Positions 50,239 through 58,646 of a DNA stretch of 64,000 nucleotides are shown here, piece after piece. The position numbers and the translations under genes are program-made. The DNA comes from Glutamicibacter sp002979865 (GTDB lineage Bacteria; Actinomycetota; Actinomycetes; Actinomycetales; Micrococcaceae): assembly GCF_050030965.1 (NCBI RefSeq), contig NZ_CP188297.1:3803372-3867371 (forward strand), written 5' to 3'. Each line of letters begins with the position of its first letter. Within the stretch, counting starts at the first letter, position 1. Under the pieces are notes generated by a model that was given only the letters and a program-made list of their open reading frames with translations, did not search any database and had not been told where the DNA came from.

Positions 50239-53106
50239 TCACACGGTGATCACAGTTCCCGCACCAGCTTTCATAGCAGTTTCAGTGATTCGCGCTACAT
50301 GCTTAGTAGAAACAAGTTCAAGGAGCACCTTAGTTGCATCAGCCCAAGAACGTGCTTTGAATGCATCCTGTTCACAAATAATGCTAAAGCTGAACTTTAA
50401 TTCATTCTTGCCCGATGCTGTCAACATAATTTCAACAGGCATTGTAGTTTCAGTGAGGTCCTGTCGGAACTTTTGATCGCCACATTCAAATTCGACAAAC
50501 AACTTTCCTGCGGCTTTCGCATTGTTGTATAACGAAGTCAGTTTGAATGACAGTTCTGTCGGCTTCGCTTCTTCAAACTTCAAGACTCCCGAGTGTGCAA
50601 CTCGCATACCAGCCTCGGGACGTTCAACATTCATAGCTAATTGCAGAACCTCGAGTCCAGATTTTAAGTCGTTCCTTACGGCATTGAGACCACCTGGAAT
50701 ACCCACGGATTGTGAAGCAATTGATTGGAACGACGCCTTTTTTACCGCTGGTGGGACAACCGCTCTACGCTTGGGGGTCACTTCATTATCGGCTGGTACA
50801 ACGTACACGCGAGGCTCATCAACAATGCTCGTGATAGCGTTGACCGAAACATCTAAAGCTTCGCCGACTGCCTCTTCCAGACTCTTGATAGTTTCCTTAG
50901 ACTTTTGAGAAATACCGTCGTTCATCGAAGTATAAAGCGCATTTAAGATTTGCTCAGAATTCGCTAAAAGTGGAAGGCCGAATTCAGAACGATCAACTTC
51001 ATCGAAATGACGTTTTACCTTTGGATCGTAACAAAGGCCAACGGCTGGCGTCCCGACTCGATGTGCAATCAACGATGCATGCAAACGCATCGCCAAAATA
51101 GCTTCACAACTCTCAAGAGCGGAAAGATACTGCTCCAAGCTAATTTCACCGTCAGCGCTAAGCTCAATTGTTTCCACAGACTTTGGTAGTCGACGGAAAA
51201 CCTCACCTACGGCCGCCCTATCCATGCGAACTCCCGCCTGCATCGGAAGCGAAACAACTGCCAGTTTCTTACCTTCAGCGCGTAGTTTCTTTTCTAGAGA
51301 AATGATGGCTCGGCTTACAGTCCTTGCGATATCTACCATGTTTTCTGCAGCCCATGGGCGAAGATTTAAGCCAAGTACTGAGTATCCTGTCCGTTGCAAC
51401 TGCTTTAGTCTCTCATCGTGCGACTTAAGCGCAGGTATTTCCACTCCATAAACTGTATCCGGAGCTGAAAATACCTGGTCAGAATTGAGCCCAACGACCT
51501 CAGTTAGTAATGATTCAGATTCAGGATCCCGAACATAAATGCTGTTTGCTTGATTAGCCAGGAATCGGACTGTATCGACTGCATATTTATCAGTTAATGG
51601 CCCTACGCCTAAACCAACGACATGGAACTCAGCACCAACAACCTTCGCCATCATTGGCAATATGCCAAATCCTGCCATGGAAATCTTCCCGCCATTGAAT
51701 AATGCTGCTAATCCACCACCACGTTCAAACGTGTAATCATGCCACAGACCGCCTCCACCAAGCACTACGGCAGCAGCTGTCTTCACCTGGTAGGCGCTAA
51801 CCTCGTGAAGTTTCCTGTCGAACGCTTGCAAACCATGACGGCTCTCAACATTCGTTGGACTTTCCGCCGCAACATACACTTGAGCTGCAGGATCAGCTTG
51901 TCGGATCCTACTGCTAATGGATTTGAGGATCATCTCATCGCCGAGATTCCGCGCTCCGTAGAAGCCGGAGATAATGACCTTCTTGGCACGTGGGTAGCTG
52001 GACGACAGGATGCGTTCTATCTGGATAGCACGGTCTCGGTCCAACCACCTATTATTATCAATAGTAATTGATCGTAACTCGTCAAAGAGCGCCATCCATC
52101 GATGCTCGTAAAGGTGCTCATTTACGATACGTTTAAAACCTGCCGTTGCAATTCGTTCATATTCGGCGGGGTTATCGAGGAGCCGGGCGATTTTCTTTTC
52201 AAGGTCGGCTTCGTCTTTATACCCAATAATCTCTTCATCGTATTTGAAGAAATGAGACATTTCTTCAAATACTCCAGTCGCAACGACTTTTCCTTGACCT
52301 GCAGATTCGAAAACACCACATTTAATGTTAATGAAACCAGCTCTAGTAAGCGGGAAATTCACGTGTATTTTGCCGCCCTGGAGGGCCTGGACCATTTCCT
52401 GTCCGGCAACAGTAATCGCGTTAGGAACTTCCCATCCTCGTCCATACGTGCGCACGTCGAACTTTTTGTCCAGATAAGTCATCATCGAATTTCGATCAGG
52501 TCGATTCGTAGCATGACCCAAGCAAATGACGTCAGCATCGTACTCGTTACTCGCAGGTACATCCTGCGTTACGAATCCACGGTCGATACCAAACGGGAAG
52601 TATACGGTGTTATAAACTCCGGCTTCCTTGTACATAGCCATCGAAATTTCAGCATTCGTCGTATGTAAATCAAAAACATGCTGATGTTCTTTAATAGACG
52701 GGAACACATCTGGATCACTCAATGTAATTCCGACAAGCACTATGCCCTTGTCCTTCAACTTCTGAGCATCGGACTCAGTAAATGTAAGGCCGCCAGCACA
52801 ACATATGATAACCTGCGGCTCGAAAGCTTCAACAGTCGGGGACAACTTTTCATAGTCAACATAAATCGGCCCCATTCCACCCTGTCGGCGAAGCGGATTA
52901 TTCAAAATGCGATGGCGGGACGTGTCTAGATCCAAAACATGATGACCCAGATTACGGAGCGATCGCGACAATGACGAAACTATATCTGTAGTTCCGTTTA
53001 CGGAAGTTCCAATGAACAGGATTTTCCAGTGAAACCCTTGGTCAAATATCTTGTTTTTTAGACCCTGCTTAAGATTTTGTATTTCATTCATTTTTCCGCT
53101 ATCCAT
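50239..53106 (-). CDS. CgeB-like glycosyltransferase fused to a polysaccharide pyruvyltransferase
   Basis: 955 residues (M6 is an alternative start). Residues about 27-350 are a CgeB-type module (KILFIGTSVNGTTDIVSSLSR, FPFGIDRGF, GRGWEVP, HVNFPLTRAGFINIKCGVFE). Residues about 370-690 are a polysaccharide pyruvyl transferase / CsaB-like domain: VIISGFYGARNLGDEMIL, VVLGGGGLWHDYTF, AEFHVVGLGVGPL, ILAMRLHASLIAHRVGTPAVGLCYDPKV. A Pro-rich linker near 770 leads to a C-terminal domain of about 180 residues not recognised. Pyruvate ketals on cell-wall glycans anchor S-layer proteins in other Gram-positives. More A+T-rich than the core, suggesting transfer. Confidence 0.84.
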   Translation of the reverse strand: MDSGKMNEIQNLKQGLKNKIFDQGFHWKILFIGTSVNGTTDIVSSLSRSLRNLGHHVLDLDTSRHRILNNPLRRQGGMGPIYVDYEKLSPTVEAFEPQVIICCAGGLTFTESDAQKLKDKGIVLVGITLSDPDVFPSIKEHQHVFDLHTTNAEISMAMYKEAGVYNTVYFPFGIDRGFVTQDVPASNEYDADVICLGHATNRPDRNSMMTYLDKKFDVRTYGRGWEVPNAITVAGQEMVQALQGGKIHVNFPLTRAGFINIKCGVFESAGQGKVVATGVFEEMSHFFKYDEEIIGYKDEADLEKKIARLLDNPAEYERIATAGFKRIVNEHLYEHRWMALFDELRSITIDNNRWLDRDRAIQIERILSSSYPRAKKVIISGFYGARNLGDEMILKSISSRIRQADPAAQVYVAAESPTNVESRHGLQAFDRKLHEVSAYQVKTAAAVVLGGGGLWHDYTFERGGGLAALFNGGKISMAGFGILPMMAKVVGAEFHVVGLGVGPLTDKYAVDTVRFLANQANSIYVRDPESESLLTEVVGLNSDQVFSAPDTVYGVEIPALKSHDERLKQLQRTGYSVLGLNLRPWAAENMVDIARTVSRAIISLEKKLRAEGKKLAVVSLPMQAGVRMDRAAVGEVFRRLPKSVETIELSADGEISLEQYLSALESCEAILAMRLHASLIAHRVGTPAVGLCYDPKVKRHFDEVDRSEFGLPLLANSEQILNALYTSMNDGISQKSKETIKSLEEAVGEALDVSVNAITSIVDEPRVYVVPADNEVTPKRRAVVPPAVKKASFQSIASQSVGIPGGLNAVRNDLKSGLEVLQLAMNVERPEAGMRVAHSGVLKFEEAKPTELSFKLTSLYNNAKAAGKLFVEFECGDQKFRQDLTETTMPVEIMLTASGKNELKFSFSIICEQDAFKARSWADATKVLLELVSTKHVARITETAMKAGAGTVITV

Positions 53107-53825
53107 TCATTTCTTTATGATCAGGAGTTTGCTTTATTTACGCTATGCAAAAGTCAATAAAGATATTTAAATTGGGATTGACATTATTGGACCTAGATGA
53201 GTGTTGGGATAATTGTCGGTCAATCATTCGACGTTTCATGCTTGCCAAATTCAATCTCGCCTCTACCATAAGTCGGTCTACTACAAGTAAGTCAATTGCT
53301 CTAATGCAGAAGACTGTGATCCTTCAGCCTACAATTCTAGAGGCTACAAACTGGGAACTCAGTATGCGACACTCAAATGCAGCTAAGCGACGACAGCGCT
53401 GACAAAACACTACCTTTCATTACTCCCAACGGGTCATCTAACTCTCCGGACTCAACCACTTAAGAAATTTACAGTACAACTAATTCTAGCTTCAGGCGTC
53501 GTGAAGGGCCAAGCACGTCTCAGCAGCAATGATAACGCCACCACGACGCGGTGAAACGAAAAAAGTGAACCACTTCCGCGTTCAGGTGTCTGATCAAGGG
53601 GCGTCAGGCGACACTCCACATTCGCAAAGGGAGCCAAAACACTTGATGCTTATCTCTTACGAAACCGAATATTACGGTTCTGGCGGTGGTGGTCCCTGCA
53701 TGAGAGTCTCGTATGTCGCTTCTCGCGCGTTGATTCATATCGTCTTCCTCTAATATTTCGTTACCAACGGGAGCATTACCCCACCTTCAAAACTACAGAT
53801 CACCATCTTTTCGTGCCCATATAGC
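53107..53825. other. Spacer of about 720 bases, no supported gene
   Basis: Between the pyruvyltransferase fusion and the FAD oxidoreductase. Short open frames exist on both strands (85 codons at 53145 plus, 61 codons at 53452 minus) but none has a good ribosome site or recognisable motif. The promoter of the 955-residue gene should lie at the left edge; the block around 53500-53650 has a higher G+C and may be IS debris. Confidence 0.45.
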
Positions 53826-55697
53826 TCATACACGGCCTTCTAACTTTTCTTTGATGGCATCCAGCCACTTCCGACAATAGTTGTATGTCCACTTCCCTTG
53901 CTCCATCGCGACATCTAGGTCAGTTTCAATTACAGGTTCAGAATTTTCAGGGCGGAACACTGACCAGCCGACGCGATTTCTAGCAACTGCGAGGTTTATC
54001 TCAGCAAAGTTTGGGCTTGACCTGGTCGCTCCTTCGACTTCCAATTGCGAGACTATTGCGCCTCCACGTGCGAGCTCTGCCTGCACAGCAGCAGTTGGGA
54101 CTTCTCTCGGTTCCACTTTGTTACAAATCGCCAAGGAAGCAAGTACTCCGCCTGCCTCTCCAATGGCCACGACGGTTGGATGCAGTCGAATCGCTCCAGC
54201 TGCTATTCGCGAACACGATATGTTTTTTTCAGCTGCAATAAAACCATCTATTTGAGCAGGAATTAATGCGCCAACTGGTATCGGAAATGGACCTTCGACC
54301 CAGCCCTTTGGTTTGTCCGCTTCAGATTCCATAAGACTTGACTCTAGATGCGCATTAGTGCGGCCACCGTGTAGATCTGGATGGTATGTACCGACAGCAA
54401 CTGAATCCGTCACCCATGCGGCTTCTGATCGCTTTCTTGGTCGACTTATGGTTTTGCCGGTCAAAGTTGACAAGCCGATTAGTCGCCTAGATTCGCGAAT
54501 ATATGGGATTAGCGGCATGTGCTGCTCAATATTTTTGTAGCAGTCCGGAAGGTGAGGGTTTAGCGGGAGTACGGGGCCATCTGCAAAACCCTCATCGGTT
54601 GCTACCGACCAGGGAACCCCAAGTTCATTCTGAAGGTAGTAGATTATAGATATAGTCTTCATCTTTGCACTAGCTTCGAACCTTTCTCGGTAATCACTAT
54701 CCGTAAGGTAATATGCATTGCTTGTCATATCATTGTAATAATTCAAACAGGTTCGGGTTACTTGTTGATATTGAGAACCAGTCTGCATATTTTTTGAAGC
54801 GATATCGGGCGCCGCTCGATATCCAGCAAATCCTAAGGGACCTATTTTTTGCATGTGCTTATCAAGCACACCTGCCTTTGGATATACTTTCCGAAAAGTA
54901 AGTACGTATTTATCGTAGCCCGCTGGTTTTTCCGAAACTCGCAATGCATCTGGGACCCCCTCAGGATACATACGAATAACTGCTGTGTAAGTAATGTCTT
55001 GTATCGCACGTTTCGGAGAAGTAATGTTCTTTTCTTCTATTCCATCCGAATATCCATTACTTATGCGGTGCGGTATTCCTCCAAGTGCAAGCAGGGAGCC
55101 ATCTTCTGTAGCGTCTATCGTTTGACTGGCCATAATCGTTCCAGCCTGCGTGTGAAGGCCCACGATTCGTTTCCCTGCCCTTATCACACCTTGTATCGTG
55201 GTATTGCGAAGAACTGTCACACCGCTTGCTTTAAGCATTTCAGACAAGACTCGTTCAACCACGACTACATTCGGCATAATGGACGTATTTCTATAGTGGC
55301 CAACATTGATGGGACGCATGAGTTCGTAATCGTAGATATCCTGTATCTTTCGAACCAGTTCACCCCATAGACCATAATTATGAAGTAGTCGGTCGTAAAA
55401 GAATGTCACATCAAATGCTGACACACCAGCTGCTGTCGCTTGTCCACCAACCATATGCGTTGATTCAACAATTGTAACGGCTATTCCCCTTCTAGCCGCT
55501 GCAATCGCCGCCGCGCATCCGGACAACCCAGCGCCGGCAATCAACAGATCTGTTCGTCGATCTTTACGTACTGGGATTTCTTTCCAATTTTTCTTTTGTT
55601 GATCAGTTAGGGGGCTCGTTGCGTTTGTTGTTGCGTCGAAGCCGAACTGTAAAATTCTTGGAATTGTGTACTCTGCATCATCAACTTTGAAGGCCAT
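53826..55697 (-). CDS. FAD-dependent oxidoreductase (FAD_oxidored family)
   Basis: 623 residues. A Rossmann FAD motif LLIAGAGLSGCAAAIAAARRG (GAGLSG at 55-60) ends in an acidic strand VTIVESTHMVGGQATAAGVSAFD; the region around IDATEDGSLLALGGIPHRI contains the second FAD/substrate block, and YIRESRRLIGLSTLTG and the late SCSRIAAGAIRLHPTVVAIGEAGG are typical of the large FAD_oxidored (PF12831-type) family. No secretion signal was seen. The substrate is unknown; it lies between polysaccharide-type genes and IS debris, so a sugar-modifying oxidation is possible but unproved. Confidence 0.8.
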   Translation of the reverse strand: MAFKVDDAEYTIPRILQFGFDATTNATSPLTDQQKKNWKEIPVRKDRRTDLLIAGAGLSGCAAAIAAARRGIAVTIVESTHMVGGQATAAGVSAFDVTFFYDRLLHNYGLWGELVRKIQDIYDYELMRPINVGHYRNTSIMPNVVVVERVLSEMLKASGVTVLRNTTIQGVIRAGKRIVGLHTQAGTIMASQTIDATEDGSLLALGGIPHRISNGYSDGIEEKNITSPKRAIQDITYTAVIRMYPEGVPDALRVSEKPAGYDKYVLTFRKVYPKAGVLDKHMQKIGPLGFAGYRAAPDIASKNMQTGSQYQQVTRTCLNYYNDMTSNAYYLTDSDYRERFEASAKMKTISIIYYLQNELGVPWSVATDEGFADGPVLPLNPHLPDCYKNIEQHMPLIPYIRESRRLIGLSTLTGKTISRPRKRSEAAWVTDSVAVGTYHPDLHGGRTNAHLESSLMESEADKPKGWVEGPFPIPVGALIPAQIDGFIAAEKNISCSRIAAGAIRLHPTVVAIGEAGGVLASLAICNKVEPREVPTAAVQAELARGGAIVSQLEVEGATRSSPNFAEINLAVARNRVGWSVFRPENSEPVIETDLDVAMEQGKWTYNYCRKWLDAIKEKLEGRV

Positions 55698-56252
55698 GGA
55701 ATCATGGTAGCCGAGCAGGGCTGAGATTGCGTCATTGATTCGCTACAAATCTGTCAATAAATAACTTTCGTAAACACTAGCCGTTTGCTCGAACTATATA
55801 AGTTCAGATGAAACAGGACTTACGATGTATTGGTATCCACTGATAACGGATTCACGAGATTCAGTGTCGAGAATGTAACGGAATTCCACACGAATCAAGT
55901 TGAACAGTCGTATCAATTTATACCTAGACGGCATAAATTAATTTGTAAAGGTCGAGCATCCTGCGACATAGATATCTTACATCCACGTTATGGCAGGCCA
56001 TATTTTTACTGGTGCCATTCTATTCGCATTAGTACCCGAGATATTAACTGAGTAGGGACAAGACAGCGCGTTAAAACGGTCGTCCGTCATAGATTATAGT
56101 TTTTTCGACGGTATTCAGCATCTAAATGCGAAAATGAAGAATTGTTGATGCAAGTCAAATGCTCAGTTGATGTTTGATGAAATTTATACTCAATAACGTA
56201 CCCAAGATTTCTTGGCAGTGTCGATGAAATCACAGTTTCTGAATTAGTGAGT
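55698..56252. other. A+T-rich spacer upstream of the FAD oxidoreductase
   Basis: About 550 bases without a supported gene. It must contain the promoter for the leftward FAD oxidoreductase gene; several TA-rich stretches occur but none was scored as a clear promoter. A 73-codon open frame at 55830 on the plus strand shows no motif. Confidence 0.5.
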
Positions 56253-56302
56253 GGTCAACGCTAACTGAAAATTCACCTCCTACCGCCAATCGAAAATTGC
56301 CC
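56253..56302. repeat. IS21-type subterminal repeats at the end of an istB relic
   Basis: Two related units, GTCAACGCTAACTGAAAATT (56253) and CGCCAATCGAAAATTGCC (about 56284), lie about 30 bases apart just outside the istB stop. Such AATTTTC-containing repeats are typical of one IS21 subgroup end. They differ from the GGTACC-type ends of the neighbouring IS21 element, so a separate element is implied. Confidence 0.6.
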
Positions 56303-56319
56303 CTTCCAATCCGGATAAC

Positions 56320-56794
56320 CTATTCCTGCTCAGCGTTACTCAGGTGATCCTGACGATTCTTCACCCGGTTTGAATCGCCCATCAGAGACAACACCTCCAC
56401 ATGGTGAACCAATCGATCAATCATCGCCCAAGCAACAACATCATCACCGAACACCTCACCCCACCGACCTGACGGCATAATCGACGTCACCAACACCGAA
56501 TCCCAACTCGTACCGATACGCGATCAGTTGAAACAGAGAACTAACGGTCTGCGCATCAAACGGAAGCCAGCACACTTCGTCAATGATCAACAACTCATAC
56601 CGCTTCGAGAGCCGCAACGCATCAATCAACTTCCCAACTAGATGCGCGGTCCCACCCCAACTTGCGGCGGTATCAAAAAACGTCGGGTACCCTCGCTGGA
56701 AAAGGCCTTGACGCCCACAGCGATCCCTACTTGGGTTTTACCCGCCCCAGGAGCACCCAGCAGAATCATGTTCTCTGCCTTCGGGATAAACGTG
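56320..56794 (-). pseudogene. istB: istB ATPase relic of an IS21-family element (5' end missing)
   Basis: Minus-strand fragments encode HTFIPKAENMILLGAPGAGKTQVGIAVG (Walker A in GAPGAGKT), then after a frameshift near 56690 FFDTAASWGGTAHLVGKLIDALRLSKRYELLIIDEVCW (Walker B IIDE), then after a second frameshift near 56515 SVLVTSIMPSGRWGEVFGDDVVAWAMIDRL, ending at a stop at 56320. The 5' third is cut off by the IS21-type terminus at 56795. It belongs to a different IS21 subgroup from the istB at 60257. Confidence 0.85.
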
Positions 56795-56816
56795 TGGCGA
56801 ATAGCCCGAAATGGTA
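56795..56816. repeat. IS21-type terminus, truncated by the IS481 element
   Basis: TGGCGAATAGCCCGAAATGGTA matches the right terminus of the IS21 element at 61232 (read inward TGCCGAATAGGGCGAAATGG) and the left terminus of the 519-bp element at 47887. The match stops where the IS481 end (TGTCCTC) begins, so this is probably the stub of an IS21 left end interrupted by IS481. Confidence 0.7.
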
Positions 56817-56817
56817 T

Positions 56818-56865
56818 GTCCTCTCTCAGAACATCGTTTACACCATGACTCACAACATCGCTGAC
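56818..56865 (-). repeat. Two 24-nt end repeats, left end of the intact IS481 element
   Basis: On the minus strand the units begin GTCAGCGATGTTGTGAG (56865 downward) and GTAAACGATGTTCTGAG (56841 downward), each 24 bases. They point outward from the transposase like the right-end array. Consensus GTMARCGATGTNNTGAG. Confidence 0.85.
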
Positions 56866-56923
56866 AGGTAGCAAGAGATACTGGCAGGCCTGTTCTGGCC
56901 ACCGATCAATTTGATAATTAAAC

Positions 56924-58369
56924 GTGTCAAATTCAGTATCGGCATCGATACGCCGCCAAATCATCGAGTTCGATCCAGGCCTGCCAGACTCCTTGAGTAT
57001 CTCGCAGTTCTGCAAGGAACTGGGAATCAGCAGACCCTCCTACTACAAAGTGAAAGAGCGATTCGTCGCGGAAGGGAACAAAGCACTCAACCCGCACTCC
57101 AGAGCCCCGAAAACAGATCGGCGCATCTACGGTGACCAAACCAAAGCAACAGTCCTGCGCGTCCGTAAACGGCTAGCCAAGGATGGGTGGGCTAACGGCC
57201 CCTTATCTATCTGGTTCGAAAGCCTTGATACGGAGGAATTCGGTGAGCAACGTCCTTCAGTGGCCACGATCGGCAGGATCCTAGCCGAGGCCGGAGCTAC
57301 CAAACGAAACCCGCGCAAACGCCCACGTAAATCATGGCTGCGATTCGCTCGTTCACACCCGATGGAAATGTGGCAGATCGACGGACTGGAATATCGATTG
57401 TTCGACCAGGACGCGACCAAGGCGATGATCTATCAGCTCATTGATGACGGCTCCCGATTCGACGTGGGTACGCGATGCTTTGGGCAAATGGAGAACGCGC
57501 AAGATGCGATGGACACGCTTAAGGTAGCGTTCGCCGAATACTGGGTGCCGCAACAACTTCTCAGCGACAACGGAGGAGCTTTCAATCTTTCTCGGCAGGG
57601 CACCGTGAATCAGACTGAAATATTCCTAGCCAGTGTGGGATGTGAAGCGATCACGGGCCGGTTCAGTCATACGCAAACGCAAGGCAAGAACGAACGCAGC
57701 CACAATACGTTGACCCGGTTCCTCGATGCGCATGCACCGCAGAACCTAGCTGACCTAGCCAAACTATTGGAGCAGTATCGAAACCACTACAACCATCGTC
57801 GGCGGCATCAGGCGCTGAAAGTGGGGCACACATATCTGACGCCTGCTCGAGCGTGGGAAGCCGGTGATCATCGTGGTTCGGATGGCGTGGCCATCGATAT
57901 TGCCCGGCTACAGGCCAAAGCCCAGTCGTACTTGGACAAGGCTCTGGCCGTGAAAGCCGATTTGGTTCCGGAGGGCGTAGTGGATGATGGGCTTCAGGTG
58001 TTGGGACGTACGAAGGTTGAAAACTACACCGGTAGCCCCAGCGTACTGACGGATCAACGCGATGATGTGATCCAGATTCGACGGACGAATCCGCAGATCT
58101 ATTTTCGTGGCCGTGTTTTCAAGGTGTCAGCTTATCTGGTTGGTGAATATCAGCTGGTCTTGAGCAAGGATGCTTATACGCTTTACAGCACTGTTGATAG
58201 TGAGCAATCACTGTCATTTCCGTTACCTGTCAGGCTGTATTCCAGTGCGCGTTTGGTGCCGTTGTGGCAGGTGTATGGTGCCCGGATCCGGGATCCGAAG
58301 CCGGCCTGGACTCAGAAGCGGATCGAGTATGAGGACATCTACTATTCGTCTGACGACGCCATTTCCTAG
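56924..58369 (+). CDS. IS481-family transposase, full length
   Basis: 481 residues from a GTG start. An N-terminal HTH region (LSISQFCKELGISRPSYYKVKERF) precedes the DDE integrase core: D in MEMWQIDGLEYRLF, D in LLSDNGGAFNLSRQ and E in TQGKNERSHNTLTRFL, followed by RRRHQAL. A C-terminal extension of about 170 residues carries a beta-rich segment (IQIRRTNPQIYFRGRVFKVS). No internal stop or frameshift was seen, so it is likely active; it is homologous along its length to the broken copy at 47417-49386. Confidence 0.9.
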   Translation: MSNSVSASIRRQIIEFDPGLPDSLSISQFCKELGISRPSYYKVKERFVAEGNKALNPHSRAPKTDRRIYGDQTKATVLRVRKRLAKDGWANGPLSIWFESLDTEEFGEQRPSVATIGRILAEAGATKRNPRKRPRKSWLRFARSHPMEMWQIDGLEYRLFDQDATKAMIYQLIDDGSRFDVGTRCFGQMENAQDAMDTLKVAFAEYWVPQQLLSDNGGAFNLSRQGTVNQTEIFLASVGCEAITGRFSHTQTQGKNERSHNTLTRFLDAHAPQNLADLAKLLEQYRNHYNHRRRHQALKVGHTYLTPARAWEAGDHRGSDGVAIDIARLQAKAQSYLDKALAVKADLVPEGVVDDGLQVLGRTKVENYTGSPSVLTDQRDDVIQIRRTNPQIYFRGRVFKVSAYLVGEYQLVLSKDAYTLYSTVDSEQSLSFPLPVRLYSSARLVPLWQVYGARIRDPKPAWTQKRIEYEDIYYSSDDAIS

Positions 58370-58393
58370 CTAAGGAGATTCGTTGCGCACGGT

Positions 58394-58489
58394 GTCAGCG
58401 ATGTTGTGAGTTTAGTTGTCAGCGATGTGCTGATGCCGTGTGTTAACGATGTCCTGAGTTTGGTTGTAAGCGATGTGGTGAGTTCGTGT
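58394..58489 (+). repeat. Four tandem 24-nt end repeats, right end of the intact IS481 element
   Basis: Units start at 58394, 58418, 58442 and 58466: GTCAGCGATGTTGTGAG, GTCAGCGATGTGCTGAT, GTTAACGATGTCCTGAG and GTAAGCGATGTGGTGAG. The 24-base period is exact, and a fifth degenerate unit (GTAAACAAACTACCGAG) runs into the terminus. Confidence 0.9.
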
Positions 58490-58646
58490 GTAAACAAACT
58501 ACCGAGCGATTACATCTTGCAACTGGGTACCGCTGTTCCGCGAACATGGTACTGCCGGTCATCTGCCGCTGATTTCCTAGTCATGGATATTCCCCCACGA
58601 GAACCGTTCATGGTTCCAGGGAGTATCCCTGACCCAAGGAGAATCC

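Larger units (their letters stand above)
56817..58514 (+). mobile_element. IS481-family insertion sequence, apparently intact
   Basis: About 1.70 kb, TGT...ACA. Left end TGTCCTCTCTCAGAACATCG and right end (reverse complement) TGTAATCGCTCGGTAGTTTG match at 19 of the first 28 positions. Tandem 24-nt repeats lie inside both ends (2 left, 4 right). One full-length transposase with a complete DDE set occupies the centre. No matching target-site duplication was found at the two junctions. Confidence 0.85.

Noticed and set aside
53145..53402. 85-codon plus-strand frame as a small gene
   Set aside because: No ribosome site or motif, and unlike the codon use of neighbours; left as unsupported spacer.
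56638..57015. 125-codon minus-strand frame spanning 56638-57015
   Set aside because: Only the part below 56795 is istB; the upper part is antisense to the IS481 end and transposase.
58394..58489. Regular 24-nt repeats that could be taken for a CRISPR array
   Set aside because: Units are directly adjacent with no unique spacers, show base changes in the core, and sit at the ends of an IS481 element; no cas genes are in the window.
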